Assembly: GCF_002243645.1 (NCBI RefSeq)
Contig: NZ_CP017704.1
Coordinates: 2,085,501 to 2,149,500 of the forward strand
Length of the DNA stretch: 64,000 nt
Source of the DNA: Peribacillus simplex NBRC 15720 = DSM 1321
GTDB taxonomy: Bacteria > Bacillota > Bacilli > Bacillales > DSM-1321
Direction: 5' to 3'
Shown: positions 1-9,020 of the stretch, in pieces
How the letters are laid out: every line of letters starts with the position of its first letter
Position numbering within the stretch: the stretch's first letter is position 1
Notes under the pieces: generated by a model
Told to the model about the DNA's origin: nothing
What the model saw: the letters and a program-made list of their open reading frames with translations, nothing else
The model's database searches: none
Made by a program: the position numbers and the translations under genes

Positions 1-592
1 ATGTTTCATGACCTGGACGGAAGTAGAAAATCCTCCCTTTGCCCCGCTGATACGTGCAACCGCTTCTGAATATCTCCCCACCTTCAAACCAACTGACGAA
101 AATTAATTGATCTGGTGCAGGAATATCAAAATGTTCCCCGTACATTTCTTCCTTCTCAAGCTCTATATATTCTCCGATTCCATCAACGATGGGATGACTG
201 GGATCGACAACCCAGAGCCGTTCTCTTTCATCCGCCACCCGCCATTTCAAATCGCAAGTCGTGCCCATTAATCGTTTGAAGATCTTTGAAAAATGACCAG
301 AATGGAGGACGATGAGACCCATTCCCTCGAGTACTCGCTTATGAACCCTTGCAATGATTTCATCCTGAACTTCATCGTGTGCAACATGCCCCCACCATAG
401 AAGTACATCGGTTCGTTTCAGTGCTTCTTCAGTTAACCCATGCTCTTCTTCATCGAGAGTGGCGGTCCTTACCTCGACCTGCTCACTTTGTAAAAAGCCG
501 GCAATTGCACCATGGATACCATCCGGATATACTCCGGCTACTTCAGGCTTTGATTTCTCGTGGCGAAACTCATTCCATACTAGGACTCTCAT
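1..592 (-). CDS. ThuA-like trehalose utilisation protein (3' end outside window)
   Basis: Minus-strand reading frame open from the ATG at 592 to the window edge, so the C-terminus is missing. The protein begins [12 protein letters not shown] and continues with [18 protein letters not shown] and [12 protein letters not shown], the pattern of the ThuA family (class I glutamine-amidotransferase-like fold), usually about 240 residues. A strong GGAGGAGG ribosome site precedes the ATG. ThuA proteins accompany sugar ABC importers and oxidise or process imported disaccharides; the exact reaction is not firmly established. It lies downstream of the LacI gene and transporter on the same strand, and a perfect LacI-type palindrome at 669-686 sits in its promoter region, so co-regulation with the importer is likely. 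Confidence 0.85.
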   Translation of the reverse strand, partial: MRVLVWNEFRHEKSKPEVAGVYPDGIHGAIAGFLQSEQVEVRTATLDEEEHGLTEEALKRTDVLLWWGHVAHDEVQDEIIARVHKRVLEGMGLIVLHSGHFSKIFKRLMGTTCDLKWRVADERERLWVVDPSHPIVDGIGEYIELEKEEMYGEHFDIPAPDQLIFVSWFEGGEIFRSGCTYQRGKGRIFYFRPGHET

Positions 593-668
593 GAACAACC
601 TCCTCCATTTCAAGATTCATTTCACGGCAACTTGCTTTGTATGTTTAACTATTACCTCTTTATTTCCT

Positions 669-686
669 AACGCAAACGTTTGCGTT
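669..686. promoter_or_regulatory. LacI-type operator upstream of thuA-like gene
   Basis: Perfect 18-bp palindrome AACGCAAACGTTTGCGTT with the AAACGTTT core typical of LacI/GalR operators. It lies 77 bp upstream of the thuA-like start and close behind the LacI gene, so the local regulator at 822-1862 is the likely ligand. A CcpA cre site is a possible alternative reading of the same core. Confidence 0.7.
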
Positions 687-821
687 TGGCCTGATCAAAA
701 TATAAGAACATACTTATCGACTCCAGAAAGTATGAATTTTCAAAAATAATAGTGATAATCTATATTGTAAATTTATGTTAGCAAAAATCAAGCTTTAATT
801 AGTAAAACATTTCTACATTTT

Positions 822-1862
822 TCATTTAATTTCCTTTTCAGCAACAAAATGCGACTCCCGCTTTATGATTTTGGTAGGAATCATGATACTCTTTTCCATC
901 ATTTCCGGATTTGCAATTAAATCGAACACGCATTTTGCCGCCTCATACCCTAACTGATACGTATGGATGTCAACCGTTGTCAGCGGCGTACTTAAAAATT
1001 CTATGAATTCTGAGTGATTAAAACAGACGACGCTTATTTGCTGTGGTACTTTCAAGTTCTTTTCAGCTAACACTCCCAGCAAGAGAACACCCAATAAAAG
1101 ATCCATAACCAAAAAAGCGGTTGGAGCCTCTTTCAATTCCAGCAATTCGTCAATGGCGTTAATTCCATCCGTTCGATTTAAAGGAATCAATTTGATATAT
1201 TCCTGTGGCACATCCAACCCGGCCTGTTCCATCGCTTGTTGAAAGCCTGTCAAGCGGTCTTGAATCACCTCAAACTCGGGACTGCCCCCTAAGAAGACGA
1301 TTCGCTCATGTCCAAGACTGAGTACAAACTCCGATACTTCCCTGGCCGCTTGAACATTATCATTATCAATGAATGTGATACCGCTCATGTTCGTACTGGG
1401 CTTCCCAATCAAAACAAACGGGAAGCCCTGCTTTAATAAATACGGCACCACTTTATCTTCCTTTTTAGAGTACAAAACAATCATGCCATCCACTCTTCTG
1501 CCCTGAACCATTTTCACTACATCCTCAAAGATGGCATCCTCCGTCTCGCCGGTTGTCAGAGAAAGACTGTACCCTTCTTTATTACAGAAATCCCCGATGC
1601 CTCGGATCACTTCTGGAAAAAAGGGATTGTAAAGTGATTCCCTTGCCGAACTTTTCATAACGATCCCAATGGCCTTAGTTGACTTCGTGACTAAGTTCCG
1701 GGCATTTTCATTCATATGATAGCCCATTTCCTTTAATACCTTGCGTACTTTACGCTTTGTCTTTTCACTGATTGTTGGACTGTTATGGATTACACGCGAT
1801 ACCGTTGATGGAGCGACATTCGCTTTTTTGGCAACGTCTTTTATAGTAACAGACAAATTCAT
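822..1862 (-). CDS. LacI/GalR family transcriptional regulator
   Basis: A 346-residue protein with an N-terminal LacI helix-turn-helix (TIKDVAKKANVAPSTVSRVI, residues 6-25) and a periplasmic-binding-like effector domain (GIVMKSSARES, GHERIVFLGG, LTTVDIHTYQLGYEAA). Length is normal for the family. The start at 1862 is chosen because GGGGAG precedes it; an in-frame ATG 24 bases upstream lacks a ribosome site. It follows the two permease genes on the same strand and should repress the sugar-transport cluster, with operators at 669-686, 5092-5107 and 5188-5204. The sugar is not identifiable from sequence; trehalose or a related disaccharide is suggested only by the ThuA neighbour. Confidence 0.93.
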   Translation of the reverse strand: MNLSVTIKDVAKKANVAPSTVSRVIHNSPTISEKTKRKVRKVLKEMGYHMNENARNLVTKSTKAIGIVMKSSARESLYNPFFPEVIRGIGDFCNKEGYSLSLTTGETEDAIFEDVVKMVQGRRVDGMIVLYSKKEDKVVPYLLKQGFPFVLIGKPSTNMSGITFIDNDNVQAAREVSEFVLSLGHERIVFLGGSPEFEVIQDRLTGFQQAMEQAGLDVPQEYIKLIPLNRTDGINAIDELLELKEAPTAFLVMDLLLGVLLLGVLAEKNLKVPQQISVVCFNHSEFIEFLSTPLTTVDIHTYQLGYEAAKCVFDLIANPEMMEKSIMIPTKIIKRESHFVAEKEIK

Positions 1863-1913
1863 CAACACTCCCCGTTCACCGCACATGGTTTAATATTCCC
1901 TATATTTAAATAG

Positions 1914-2732
1914 TTATTTAACGGCTCCATCTGCAATTCCTTTGATAATTTGCCTCTGAGCAAAAAAGTACGCAATGATGACTGGAATGATGGATAAAGT
2001 AAGTCCAGCCAAGGCGAGATGCCATTGCTTCGTATATTGACCGAAAAAGAAGAATAATTTAAGTGGTATGGTCTCAGATCCTGCGCCGCCAATAACAAGG
2101 GATGGCAACAAATAGTCATTCCATATCCAAATTACATTTAAGATCCCAACTGTAATGGACATCGGTTTTAATAATGGAAATATGATATACCAAAATACTT
2201 GAAACCGGTTAGCACCATCAATCTTTGCTGCCTCATCAAGTGAGATGGGAATCCCTTTTAAGGTACCATGATATAGGAATATGGAAAGACTGCAGCCAAA
2301 ACCTAAATACATGAAAATCAGTCCGGCCTTGTTCAACATCCCAAGCTGTCCGAATTGGGCAACGAGCGGTATCATCACAGACTGAAACGGGATCAGCATA
2401 GCTGCTACAAACACAAAGAAAAGCAGGGAACTTATTTTACTTTTGTTTCGGGAAAGAGCGTATGCTGCCATCGCAGAAAAAATGATGATGATGACTACAC
2501 TGACGCCCGATATCAATAAAGAATTGAATAAAGTCCGGAGGAAATCCAATTGCTCGAAAGCTTGAATGAAGTTTTCGAATGTCCAGGTTTCAGGCAGTCC
2601 CAGTGTGTCGGCAAATATATCCCGTTTCATTTTAAAGGCATTGACAATCATTAAATAAAACGGAGTGAGCCATAATATGGCCAAAATGAATCCGATGAAT
2701 CCAATCAGCCACAATTTCCATTTTCCCCTCAT
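1914..2732 (-). CDS. Sugar ABC transporter permease, MalG type
   Basis: A 272-residue integral membrane protein with about six hydrophobic segments and the EAA cytoplasmic-loop motif (EAAKIDGANRFQVFWYIIFP) that docks onto the ATPase. MalG-family carbohydrate permeases have this size. The ATG overlaps the stop of the upstream MalF-type gene by one base (TAATG), showing translational coupling; GGGAGG precedes it. The cluster holds two permeases and a binding protein but no ATP-binding subunit. In Bacillus a shared ATPase (MsmX type) commonly energises such importers, so one encoded elsewhere is expected. Confidence 0.93.
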   Translation of the reverse strand: MRGKWKLWLIGFIGFILAILWLTPFYLMIVNAFKMKRDIFADTLGLPETWTFENFIQAFEQLDFLRTLFNSLLISGVSVVIIIIFSAMAAYALSRNKSKISSLLFFVFVAAMLIPFQSVMIPLVAQFGQLGMLNKAGLIFMYLGFGCSLSIFLYHGTLKGIPISLDEAAKIDGANRFQVFWYIIFPLLKPMSITVGILNVIWIWNDYLLPSLVIGGAGSETIPLKLFFFFGQYTKQWHLALAGLTLSIIPVIIAYFFAQRQIIKGIADGAVK

Positions 2733-3592
2733 TACAGCTCAACCTCCCGTTTTTTATTGAAATAGACTTGTGTCAACGAAACGACCGCCACGATTACGAA
2801 AAAGATAACGGCTTTTGCTTGTGCATATGCCATATCGTTTTCGGTGAAGGCGGATTTTACAATGTTCATCGCAACCATTTCAGTTGAATTATAGGGAGCT
2901 CCATTCGTCAAAGAAAGATTTTGATCATAGATCTTGAACGAGTGGGAAAGCGTCAAAAACAAACTGACGGTAAAAGCAGGTGCCACTAGTGGAAAAGTTA
3001 TATGACGAAAACGCTGGAAGCTGTTAGCTCCATCAATTTTTGCCGCTTCGATCAAGTCTTCAGGAACAGCCTGCAGATAGGCAATATAAATGATCATGAT
3101 ATATCCGGCCATTTGCCAAGACGTTAAAATGATCAATCCCCAAAAACCTGTATCAGTCGTTGATAACCATCCATTAAATGCTTCGATCCCAGTCAAATCA
3201 CCAATCGCACCGAAGACCTTAATAAAAATGAACTGCCAAATAAAGCCGAGAATCAAGCCGCCAATTAAATTGGGCATAAAGAAAACTGTCCGCAGTATGT
3301 TGCTTGATTTAATTTTCGAAGTCACGATGAGAGCCAAACTTAATCCGATGACATTGATTACCACAATTGCGGCTACGGAAAATTTAATGGTGAACCAAAA
3401 TGTATCAAGGAACCCTTTATCCGTAAACAAGTCTATATAATTCTTAAGACCGATGAAATCCGGCGTCCCTAAACCGTTCCAATTCGTAAAGGAATAATAA
3501 AATCCGTAGATGAGTGGCACGATCACAACCAAAATGAGTGCAGCAAGAACAGGTGTCAAAAACAGCCAATATGCGGCATCCCGATTTCTCAA
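2732..3592 (-). CDS. Sugar ABC transporter permease, MalF type
   Basis: A 286-residue membrane protein of the MalF/UgpA permease family: N-terminal transmembrane segment (YWLFLTPVLAALILVVIVPL), several further segments and the EAA loop (EAAKIDGANSFQRFRHITFP). The start is a TTG at 3592 behind a strong AAGGAGG; no ATG fits. It lies between the binding-protein gene and the MalG-type partner and is coupled to the latter. Together they form the heterodimeric channel of a carbohydrate importer. Confidence 0.92.
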   Translation of the reverse strand: MRNRDAAYWLFLTPVLAALILVVIVPLIYGFYYSFTNWNGLGTPDFIGLKNYIDLFTDKGFLDTFWFTIKFSVAAIVVINVIGLSLALIVTSKIKSSNILRTVFFMPNLIGGLILGFIWQFIFIKVFGAIGDLTGIEAFNGWLSTTDTGFWGLIILTSWQMAGYIMIIYIAYLQAVPEDLIEAAKIDGANSFQRFRHITFPLVAPAFTVSLFLTLSHSFKIYDQNLSLTNGAPYNSTEMVAMNIVKSAFTENDMAYAQAKAVIFFVIVAVVSLTQVYFNKKREVEL

Positions 3593-3757
3593 CGAAACCG
3601 ACCTCCTTAAAATGATTTAATAGTTAATGGGTTTTAGATCATGACTGGGTTATTTGCTGAATCCCTTGTTGAGGCATCCCTAATTGACTTTTCTATATCA
3701 AGGAACAACCAATCGACACACTTTTCATGCCGATTGGTCACTTACATTTCCCAATAC

Positions 3758-5047
3758 TTATTTGCTATGAATCTTCTCCCAATTTTCAATGTTCTGTTGG
3801 ACAAGTTCCTCCCAAGTCAATTTACCAGTTACGTATTTTTGGACACTTGCTCCAAGATCATCATTCCAACCAACCGGATATCCGTTAAACACCCACCCAA
3901 TCGTGTTTCCTTCTTGGGAGTATTTATAAATTTCTTTTGAAATTGGATCGGCAATTTTTTCTACATCATATCCTTCATATGCAGGAATGAATTTAAAATC
4001 TTCCAAAACGGCTTTTTTCCCTTCTTCGGATGTATACAGCCAGTCGAGGAACTTCTTCGCTGCTTCCTGTACCTTTTCATCCGATTTCTTGTTCACTGCC
4101 CAATAGTTCGGTACGCCGACCGGCATGCCTGCAGAGTCTCCATTTGGAATCGGGATGATGCCAATTCCCTTTTCAGCTAACTCAGGGTCCATATCATACA
4201 CCGTGTTATACACCCAGTTACCTTGCTGAATGATCGCAACCTTTTCAAGTGAGAACAGCTCTTCCACTTGTTGGGAGTAATCGAGGCTCGCTGTCGGCTG
4301 GACGGAATATTTATTTTGGATATCGACCAGTTGTTTAAACTTGTCACCATCCGTGAATTTAACCGTTGGAGCCTTGCTAGCTTCTAACACATTCCCATCA
4401 AACTCCGGTGCTAAAAATACATTGGATAAATGGTTTCCTGTCACCCACTTCTCTTTGACCGGATAAGCGAAAACTGCATCGATTTTCAATTTGTCTTTTT
4501 GTGAATCCATTTTCTTAACTGCCGCCTCTAAGGCTGTATAACTTGTAATTTCATCAGGATTAATTCCGGCTTCTTTAAATATCCGTTTGTTATAAATCAA
4601 GCCGTATCCTTCCTGGTTAAATGGAAGTCCAAGGACCTGCCCGTCCTCTTCCACGCCATCCAAAGTACCGTCAAGTGCTGCAGCAGCAGCCTTCGTGTCC
4701 TTTAAATCTGTTAATCTATCTTTATATTGTTCGACATCTACCGGGCCGCCAATGTTAAAAACCGCTGGTTCCTCACCTGAAGCGAACTTTGCCGTAATGG
4801 CTGATTTATAATCATTTCCGCCGCCAACTGTCGATACCTTGATCTTCACATCTGGGTTTTCTTTTTCATATTGTTTTGCCAATGTCTCGAATTGCGACTT
4901 GAATTCTACCTTGAATTGAAATATATCCAGCGTCACGACATCCTTTGAGTCGCTGTTTCCACCAGTTGAAGAAGAGCATCCAGCCAAAATCACACTAAAA
5001 ATTAATAAAACAGTAAAGATTCCCCCGTACCATTTTTTACGTTTCAT
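3758..5047 (-). CDS. Extracellular sugar-binding lipoprotein of the ABC importer
   Basis: A 429-residue family 1 solute-binding protein. The start at 5047 (MKRKKWYGG) has AGGGAG upstream; an in-frame ATG 13 codons earlier is less well placed. A signal peptide ends in the lipobox LAGC, followed by a Ser/Thr/Gly linker, so the protein should be lipid-anchored outside the membrane. The mature part carries family 1 features such as VTLDIFQFKVEF, KFASGEEPAVFNIGG and the C-terminal QQNIENWEKI. It is the first gene of the importer operon, with two LacI-type operators in its upstream region. Confidence 0.93.
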   Translation of the reverse strand: MKRKKWYGGIFTVLLIFSVILAGCSSSTGGNSDSKDVVTLDIFQFKVEFKSQFETLAKQYEKENPDVKIKVSTVGGGNDYKSAITAKFASGEEPAVFNIGGPVDVEQYKDRLTDLKDTKAAAAALDGTLDGVEEDGQVLGLPFNQEGYGLIYNKRIFKEAGINPDEITSYTALEAAVKKMDSQKDKLKIDAVFAYPVKEKWVTGNHLSNVFLAPEFDGNVLEASKAPTVKFTDGDKFKQLVDIQNKYSVQPTASLDYSQQVEELFSLEKVAIIQQGNWVYNTVYDMDPELAEKGIGIIPIPNGDSAGMPVGVPNYWAVNKKSDEKVQEAAKKFLDWLYTSEEGKKAVLEDFKFIPAYEGYDVEKIADPISKEIYKYSQEGNTIGWVFNGYPVGWNDDLGASVQKYVTGKLTWEELVQQNIENWEKIHSK

Positions 5048-5091
5048 GCCTACCGACTCTCCCTTTTTCTCATAATATTCATGCAATTTTA

Positions 5092-5107
5092 AGAAAACGT
5101 TTGCATA
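5092..5107. promoter_or_regulatory. LacI-type operator, promoter-proximal copy
   Basis: AGAAAACGTTTGCATA carries the AAACGTTT core, imperfectly palindromic, 45-60 bases upstream of the binding-protein start. Its centre lies about 98 bp from that of the second site at 5188-5204, a spacing compatible with DNA looping by a tetrameric or bridged repressor. Confidence 0.5.
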
Positions 5108-5187
5108 AAATAGTAAAATAAAAGCCTTTCATTCTACAAAACTCGTAATCTATCGTGCTTCTTTTACATCACCTCCTCACAAAACTC

Positions 5188-5204
5188 CTTGCAAACGTTT
5201 ACAT
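5188..5204. promoter_or_regulatory. LacI-type operator (or cre), distal copy
   Basis: CTTGCAAACGTTTACAT has the symmetric core TGCAAACGTTTACA, matching LacI-family operators and also acceptable as a CcpA cre site. It sits about 140 bp upstream of the importer operon. The rest of the 360-bp gap (5048-5407) is AT-rich with no other recognisable gene. Confidence 0.6.
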
Positions 5205-5407
5205 TTATGGGCTTTATATTACCACCAAATTCCATACTTTACAATAAAATTGTAGTATATTGTAAAAAAAGGATGTTAAGAACCTTCTTAACTTAATTAT
5301 ATGATTCAGAAACCTTTGATTATTCCTTTATCCGGTTATTTATTGTACGGGCCATTTTCATTCCTGGCATTACACGAAAAAAGGGAAACCCGTCGGTCCC
5401 CCTCTTT

Positions 5408-5593
5408 TCACTTCAATATCATCTTCACATTGGATGAACCGTATTCATCCTTCAATTCATAATATTTATCGCTTGCTTGTCCAAATTCTTTAAACACACC
5501 ACTAATGATCAATTCATTCGTTTCCTTATCAACGACACTGTACTTGATATTGCTTTTCCCAAACTTTCTGTCATCCACTTTTAAAAGGATCAT
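5408..5593 (-). CDS. Small hypothetical protein, 61 residues
   Basis: Short reading frame beginning MILLKVDDRKFG with a good GGAGGT six bases before the ATG at 5593; an upstream in-frame GTG is poorly placed. The protein is charged, with no membrane segment or signal peptide, and contains YSVVDKETNELI and a lysine-rich end. I do not recognise the family. It sits alone between the sugar importer and the YitT gene and reads like a small single-domain cytoplasmic protein. Confidence 0.6.
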   Translation of the reverse strand: MILLKVDDRKFGKSNIKYSVVDKETNELIISGVFKEFGQASDKYYELKDEYGSSNVKMILK

Positions 5594-5701
5594 CTTAGAC
5601 ACCTCCACATTTAATGGCTGCACTCCTCAGGGTGTGTGGTTTCTTACTTACATAATATAACAAATTATTCGGAATTTACAGATTTTTTGCATTGCAAAAT
5701 A

Positions 5702-5722
5702 AAAAGGCCTATTAGGCCTTTT
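5702..5722 (-). terminator. Rho-independent terminator of the yitT-like gene
   Basis: Nine-base stem AAAAGGCCT / AGGCCTTTT with a three-base loop, followed on the minus strand by a T-rich run, 40 bases after the yitT-like stop. Confidence 0.8.
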
Positions 5723-5761
5723 CATTTCGCTTATACCATATCCGCCTCCCGAGAATTCGCA

Positions 5762-6601
5762 TCAGGACTTTGAAATATCCAGGAATCCTTCACCAAATAC
5801 GTCCCGAACATCATGTATGGCAATAAAAGCATTGCTATCCGTTGACTTCACTATTCTCTTTAACTTTAGTACCTCTTGCTTACTTATAACGATATATAAA
5901 ATATCCTTGGATGCTTTTGTATAGTATCCATGACCGCTAAAAACAGTGACCCCCCGGTCCATCAATTCGGTTACTTGTTTTGCAATCAGGTCCGCTTCTT
6001 TTGAAATGATGGTAATCGCTTTTTTCGGATTCAATCCCTCAATGATGAATTCCATCGTTTTTGTTCCAATATAAAGCATAAGGATAGTAAGCATCAGACC
6101 CTCTGCACCAATGATGAAATAAGATGAGAACGCAACGATTAAATCGAAAAACAGAAGTCCATAGCTTAAGCTCCATCCCAAATACTTATTCGTAATTCGG
6201 GCTAGTATCGTCGTACCGGCAGTAGTACCTCCAACACGAATGATCATGCCTATTCCTGCACCGGCAAAAACCCCGCCAAATATCGCATTGATGACCAATT
6301 CATCTGAAGATATCGTCCAACTTTCGGTTAAATGAAGGAAAAGTGAATTAAATGCAACGGCTATGATTGTATATACCGTTGTTAATTTCGACAAATATTT
6401 ATAACCGACAATGAGCAGGAAAGCGTTAATAATCAAACTTAACAGCCCCGGTGACCATTCAAAAAGATAAAATAAAATGATGGTTATCCCCGTGACTCCT
6501 CCCTCACCAAGTTCATTAGGAATGACGAAAAGATTTATTGCCAAAGCGAAAATAAAAGCTCCTATTAGTATAAAGAAAACATCTAAAGAAATCTTTTTCA
6601 T
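5762..6601 (-). CDS. YitT family membrane protein (DUF161 + DUF2179)
   Basis: A 279-residue protein with five or six N-terminal membrane segments (FFILIGAFIFALAINLFVIP, VGGTTAGTTILARI) and a soluble C-terminal DUF2179 region containing KKAITIISKEAD, GRGVTVF-like DRGVTVFSGHGYYT and KQEVLKLKRIV. This is the full-length YitT architecture found in several paralogues in Bacilli; molecular function is unknown. The ATG at 6601 follows GGAAGGG. A terminator lies directly downstream, so it is probably monocistronic. A shorter paralogue without DUF2179 is at 55582-56172. Confidence 0.9.
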   Translation of the reverse strand: MKKISLDVFFILIGAFIFALAINLFVIPNELGEGGVTGITIILFYLFEWSPGLLSLIINAFLLIVGYKYLSKLTTVYTIIAVAFNSLFLHLTESWTISSDELVINAIFGGVFAGAGIGMIIRVGGTTAGTTILARITNKYLGWSLSYGLLFFDLIVAFSSYFIIGAEGLMLTILMLYIGTKTMEFIIEGLNPKKAITIISKEADLIAKQVTELMDRGVTVFSGHGYYTKASKDILYIVISKQEVLKLKRIVKSTDSNAFIAIHDVRDVFGEGFLDISKS

Positions 6602-6989
6602 ATTTATTACCCTTCCTTTATGTAATGGTTAATGTGAATCTGTTAAATTCACTGCTCTATAGTAACATGGAATTTCATTTAATCCTTCAAAGATTTGAAG
6701 GTTTAACAAAAAGACTACCTTGGAAGTTAGATTATCTTCAATGAACGAGCTTAATACATGCAAAGGTACTAATTTTCAATAAGCTCTTTTATACATTAGC
6801 TTAACAAAGCCACTATTCAATGAAAGTATCATTAATCCTTCTTCTCATTAACCTATTTTTATGCTAGTTTCATGCTCCTCGACTTGGTTCAAATAACCAA
6901 TCAGCACGCTTATGATAAGTGTCTTTTTTCACCCCTTGATTTCTCCTAGTTTAATGGATAATCAATTTTATCATGTTCCTTTTCAAAGC
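6602..6989. other. Intergenic region between divergent yitT-like gene and bio operon
   Basis: AT-rich, no open frame with a ribosome site on either strand. The only structure I see is an 18-bp palindrome at 6684-6701 (CCTTCAAA GA TTTGAAGG) in the yitT-like upstream region, possibly a hairpin or operator of unknown meaning. Confidence 0.5.
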
Positions 6990-7019
6990 TTGACAGTTTC
7001 ATTGAGTCATGATTAGAAT
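6990..7019 (+). promoter_or_regulatory. Sigma-A promoter of the bio operon
   Basis: TTGACA at 6990-6995 and TAGAAT at 7014-7019 with an 18-base spacer. Transcription would begin at about 7026, inside the BirA-type inverted repeat, which fits repression by biotin-bound BirA. Confidence 0.65.
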
Positions 7020-7020
7020 G

Positions 7021-7062
7021 TTTTATATGTTAACCTATATTATTTTTAGTTAACATATAAAA
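7021..7062. promoter_or_regulatory. BirA operator (biotin repressor box)
   Basis: Two perfect 14-base arms, TTTTATATGTTAAC at 7021-7034 and its complement at 7049-7062, separated by 14 bases. The GTTAAC(C)-N14-GTTAAC layout matches the bipartite BirA operator of Bacilli, and it lies between the promoter and the ribosome site of bioF. Biotin-loaded BirA should repress bioFHC here. Confidence 0.85.
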
Positions 7063-7074
7063 AGGAGAATGGCC

Positions 7075-8274
7075 ATGCACAGTGAAAAACAATTACCTAG
7101 TTGGGAAGAAAAAATTAAGACAGAACTGGCTTATCTAGAAGAGATATCGCAAAAACGTGAACTCGTTTCAACGGAATTCGCCGAGCAGCCATGGCTTATG
7201 ATCAACGGGTGCAGGATGCTAAATCTAGCTTCTAATAACTATTTAGGATATGCAGGAGATGAGCGGCTGAAAAAGGCTATGGTAGATGCAGTACATACAT
7301 ATGGTGCAGGAGCAACGGCTTCACGTTTAATTATTGGCAATCATCCTCTTTACGAGCAGGCGGAACAAGCTCTTGTCAATTGGAAGAAAGCCGAAGCAGG
7401 ACTCATTATTAACAGTGGATATAACGCGAACCTTGGAATTATCTCCACTCTGCTGTCCCGTAACGATATTATTTATAGCGATAAGTTGAATCATGCAAGC
7501 ATTGTCGATGGAGCTCTTTTAAGCCGTGCAAAGCATCTGCGCTATCGTCATAATGATTTAGATCATTTAGAAGCATTATTGAAAAAATCATCGATGGAAG
7601 CACGTAAATTAATCGTGACGGATACGGTCTTCAGCATGGACGGTGACTTTGCTTATCTTGAAGACCTTGTTCGGTTAAAAGAACGTTATAACGCAATGTT
7701 AATGACTGATGAAGCACACGGAAGCGGCATCTACGGGAAAAATGGTGAAGGTTATGCCGGTCATCTCCATCTTCAAAATAAAATAGATATCCAAATGGGA
7801 ACATTCAGTAAAGCGCTCGGTTCATTCGGGGCCTATGTCGTCGGGAAAAAATGGCTCATCGACTATTTAAAAAATCGCATGCGCGGATTCATATATTCAA
7901 CTGCACTCCCCCCGGCCATACTCGGTGCTATAAAAACAGCGATAGAAATTGTACAGCAAGAACCAGAACGCCGCTCACTGCTCCAAACACATTCAGAACA
8001 CTTTAGAGAAGAACTCACATATTACGGGTTTAATATTTGCGGAAGTCGATCACAAATTGTTCCTATCGTCATCGGGGAAAACGAAAAAGCGATGGAATTT
8101 GCCACACGTTTGCAGAAAGAAGGAATTGCGGCTATTGCTGTCAGGCCGCCGACCGTTCCGGAAAATGAGGCGAGAATCCGTTTTACCGTAACAGCTCTCC
8201 ACGATAAAAAAGATCTTGATTGGGCAGTTGAAAAAGTTTCGATCATTGGAAAAGAAATGGGTGTTATTAAATGA
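7075..8274 (+). CDS. bioF: 8-amino-7-oxononanoate synthase
   Basis: A 399-residue PLP enzyme condensing pimeloyl-ACP (or -CoA) with L-alanine to KAPA. Visible family features: LASNNYLGYAGDERL near residue 51, GAGATASRLIIGNH (78-90), TDTVFSMDGDFAYL (182-195), the cofactor-binding DEAHGSG (212-218) and GTFSKALGSFG with the Schiff-base lysine at 246. The ATG at 7075 is preferred because AAAGGAG ends seven bases upstream; an ATG at 7069 is too close. Overlap with bioH (ATGA) couples the genes. BirA-regulated first gene of bioF-bioH-bioC. Confidence 0.96.
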   Translation: MHSEKQLPSWEEKIKTELAYLEEISQKRELVSTEFAEQPWLMINGCRMLNLASNNYLGYAGDERLKKAMVDAVHTYGAGATASRLIIGNHPLYEQAEQALVNWKKAEAGLIINSGYNANLGIISTLLSRNDIIYSDKLNHASIVDGALLSRAKHLRYRHNDLDHLEALLKKSSMEARKLIVTDTVFSMDGDFAYLEDLVRLKERYNAMLMTDEAHGSGIYGKNGEGYAGHLHLQNKIDIQMGTFSKALGSFGAYVVGKKWLIDYLKNRMRGFIYSTALPPAILGAIKTAIEIVQQEPERRSLLQTHSEHFREELTYYGFNICGSRSQIVPIVIGENEKAMEFATRLQKEGIAAIAVRPPTVPENEARIRFTVTALHDKKDLDWAVEKVSIIGKEMGVIK

Positions 8275-9020
8275 AACAGCCGAATTTAGTCATGCTTCCT
8301 GGATGGGGAATGGAAAAAGATGCGTTTCAACCGTTAATCAAACCACTGTCAGAAGTATTTCACCTCTCATTTATAGAATGGAAAGATATGAAAACACTAA
8401 ATGACTTTGAAGAACGAGTCATAGAAACAATCGCTTCCATCGATGGTCCTGTTTATATACTGAGCTGGTCTTTAGGAACAATAGTATCACTTGAACTTTC
8501 AAGTTCGTATCGAGAAAAAATAAAAGGTTTTATCCTTTTTGGTGCAACAAGTCGCTTTACCACAGGAGAAAATTATTCATTTGGCTGGGATCCACGAATG
8601 GTCGAGCGCATGAAGAAACAGCTGCAGCACAATAAAGAGAAGACTTTGATTTCTTTCTATGAAGCAATGTTTTCCGAAGCTGAAAAAGAAGAAGGTTTTT
8701 ATCATCAATTCATCACGACAATTCAACGAGAGTTTCATGGTGATGATGTGTTTTCGCTTCTTATTGGTTTGGATTATCTAATTCAGAAAGATGCTAGAGC
8801 AGGACTCGACCGGATTGAAGCCCCCTTTATATTGATTCATGGGAGAGAAGACAAAATTTGTCCACTCGAAGCCTCATCCTTCATTAAAGAAAATCTGGGT
8901 GGGAAAGCCGAGGTTCATATTATTGAAGGCGCTGGTCATATTCCATTTTTTACAAAACCACAGGAATGTATGGAGCATATAAAAACATTTATTCAAAAGG
9001 AGTACATTCATGATAGATAA
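8271..9020 (+). CDS. bioH: Pimeloyl-ACP methyl ester esterase, BioH type
   Basis: A 249-residue alpha/beta hydrolase. The nucleophile elbow is SWSLG with Ser67; the acid lies in LIHGREDKICP (about 199-209) and the histidine in EGAGHIPFF (about residue 229). The N-terminus MLPGWGMEKDAF matches BioH oxyanion-loop sequences. BioH hydrolyses the methyl ester of pimeloyl-ACP made through BioC. Its position between bioF and bioC, overlapping both (4 and 11 bases), supports this role over a generic hydrolase. Confidence 0.9.
   Translation: MKQPNLVMLPGWGMEKDAFQPLIKPLSEVFHLSFIEWKDMKTLNDFEERVIETIASIDGPVYILSWSLGTIVSLELSSSYREKIKGFILFGATSRFTTGENYSFGWDPRMVERMKKQLQHNKEKTLISFYEAMFSEAEKEEGFYHQFITTIQREFHGDDVFSLLIGLDYLIQKDARAGLDRIEAPFILIHGREDKICPLEASSFIKENLGGKAEVHIIEGAGHIPFFTKPQECMEHIKTFIQKEYIHDR

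Noticed and set aside
5188-5204. Treating the importer operators purely as CcpA cre sites
   Set aside because: The symmetric AAACGTTT core repeats three times around a local LacI gene; catabolite control is possible but not needed to explain them.
6684-6701. 18-bp palindrome upstream of the yitT-like gene as a terminator or operator
   Set aside because: Short two-base centre, no T-run and no matching copy elsewhere; function cannot be supported.
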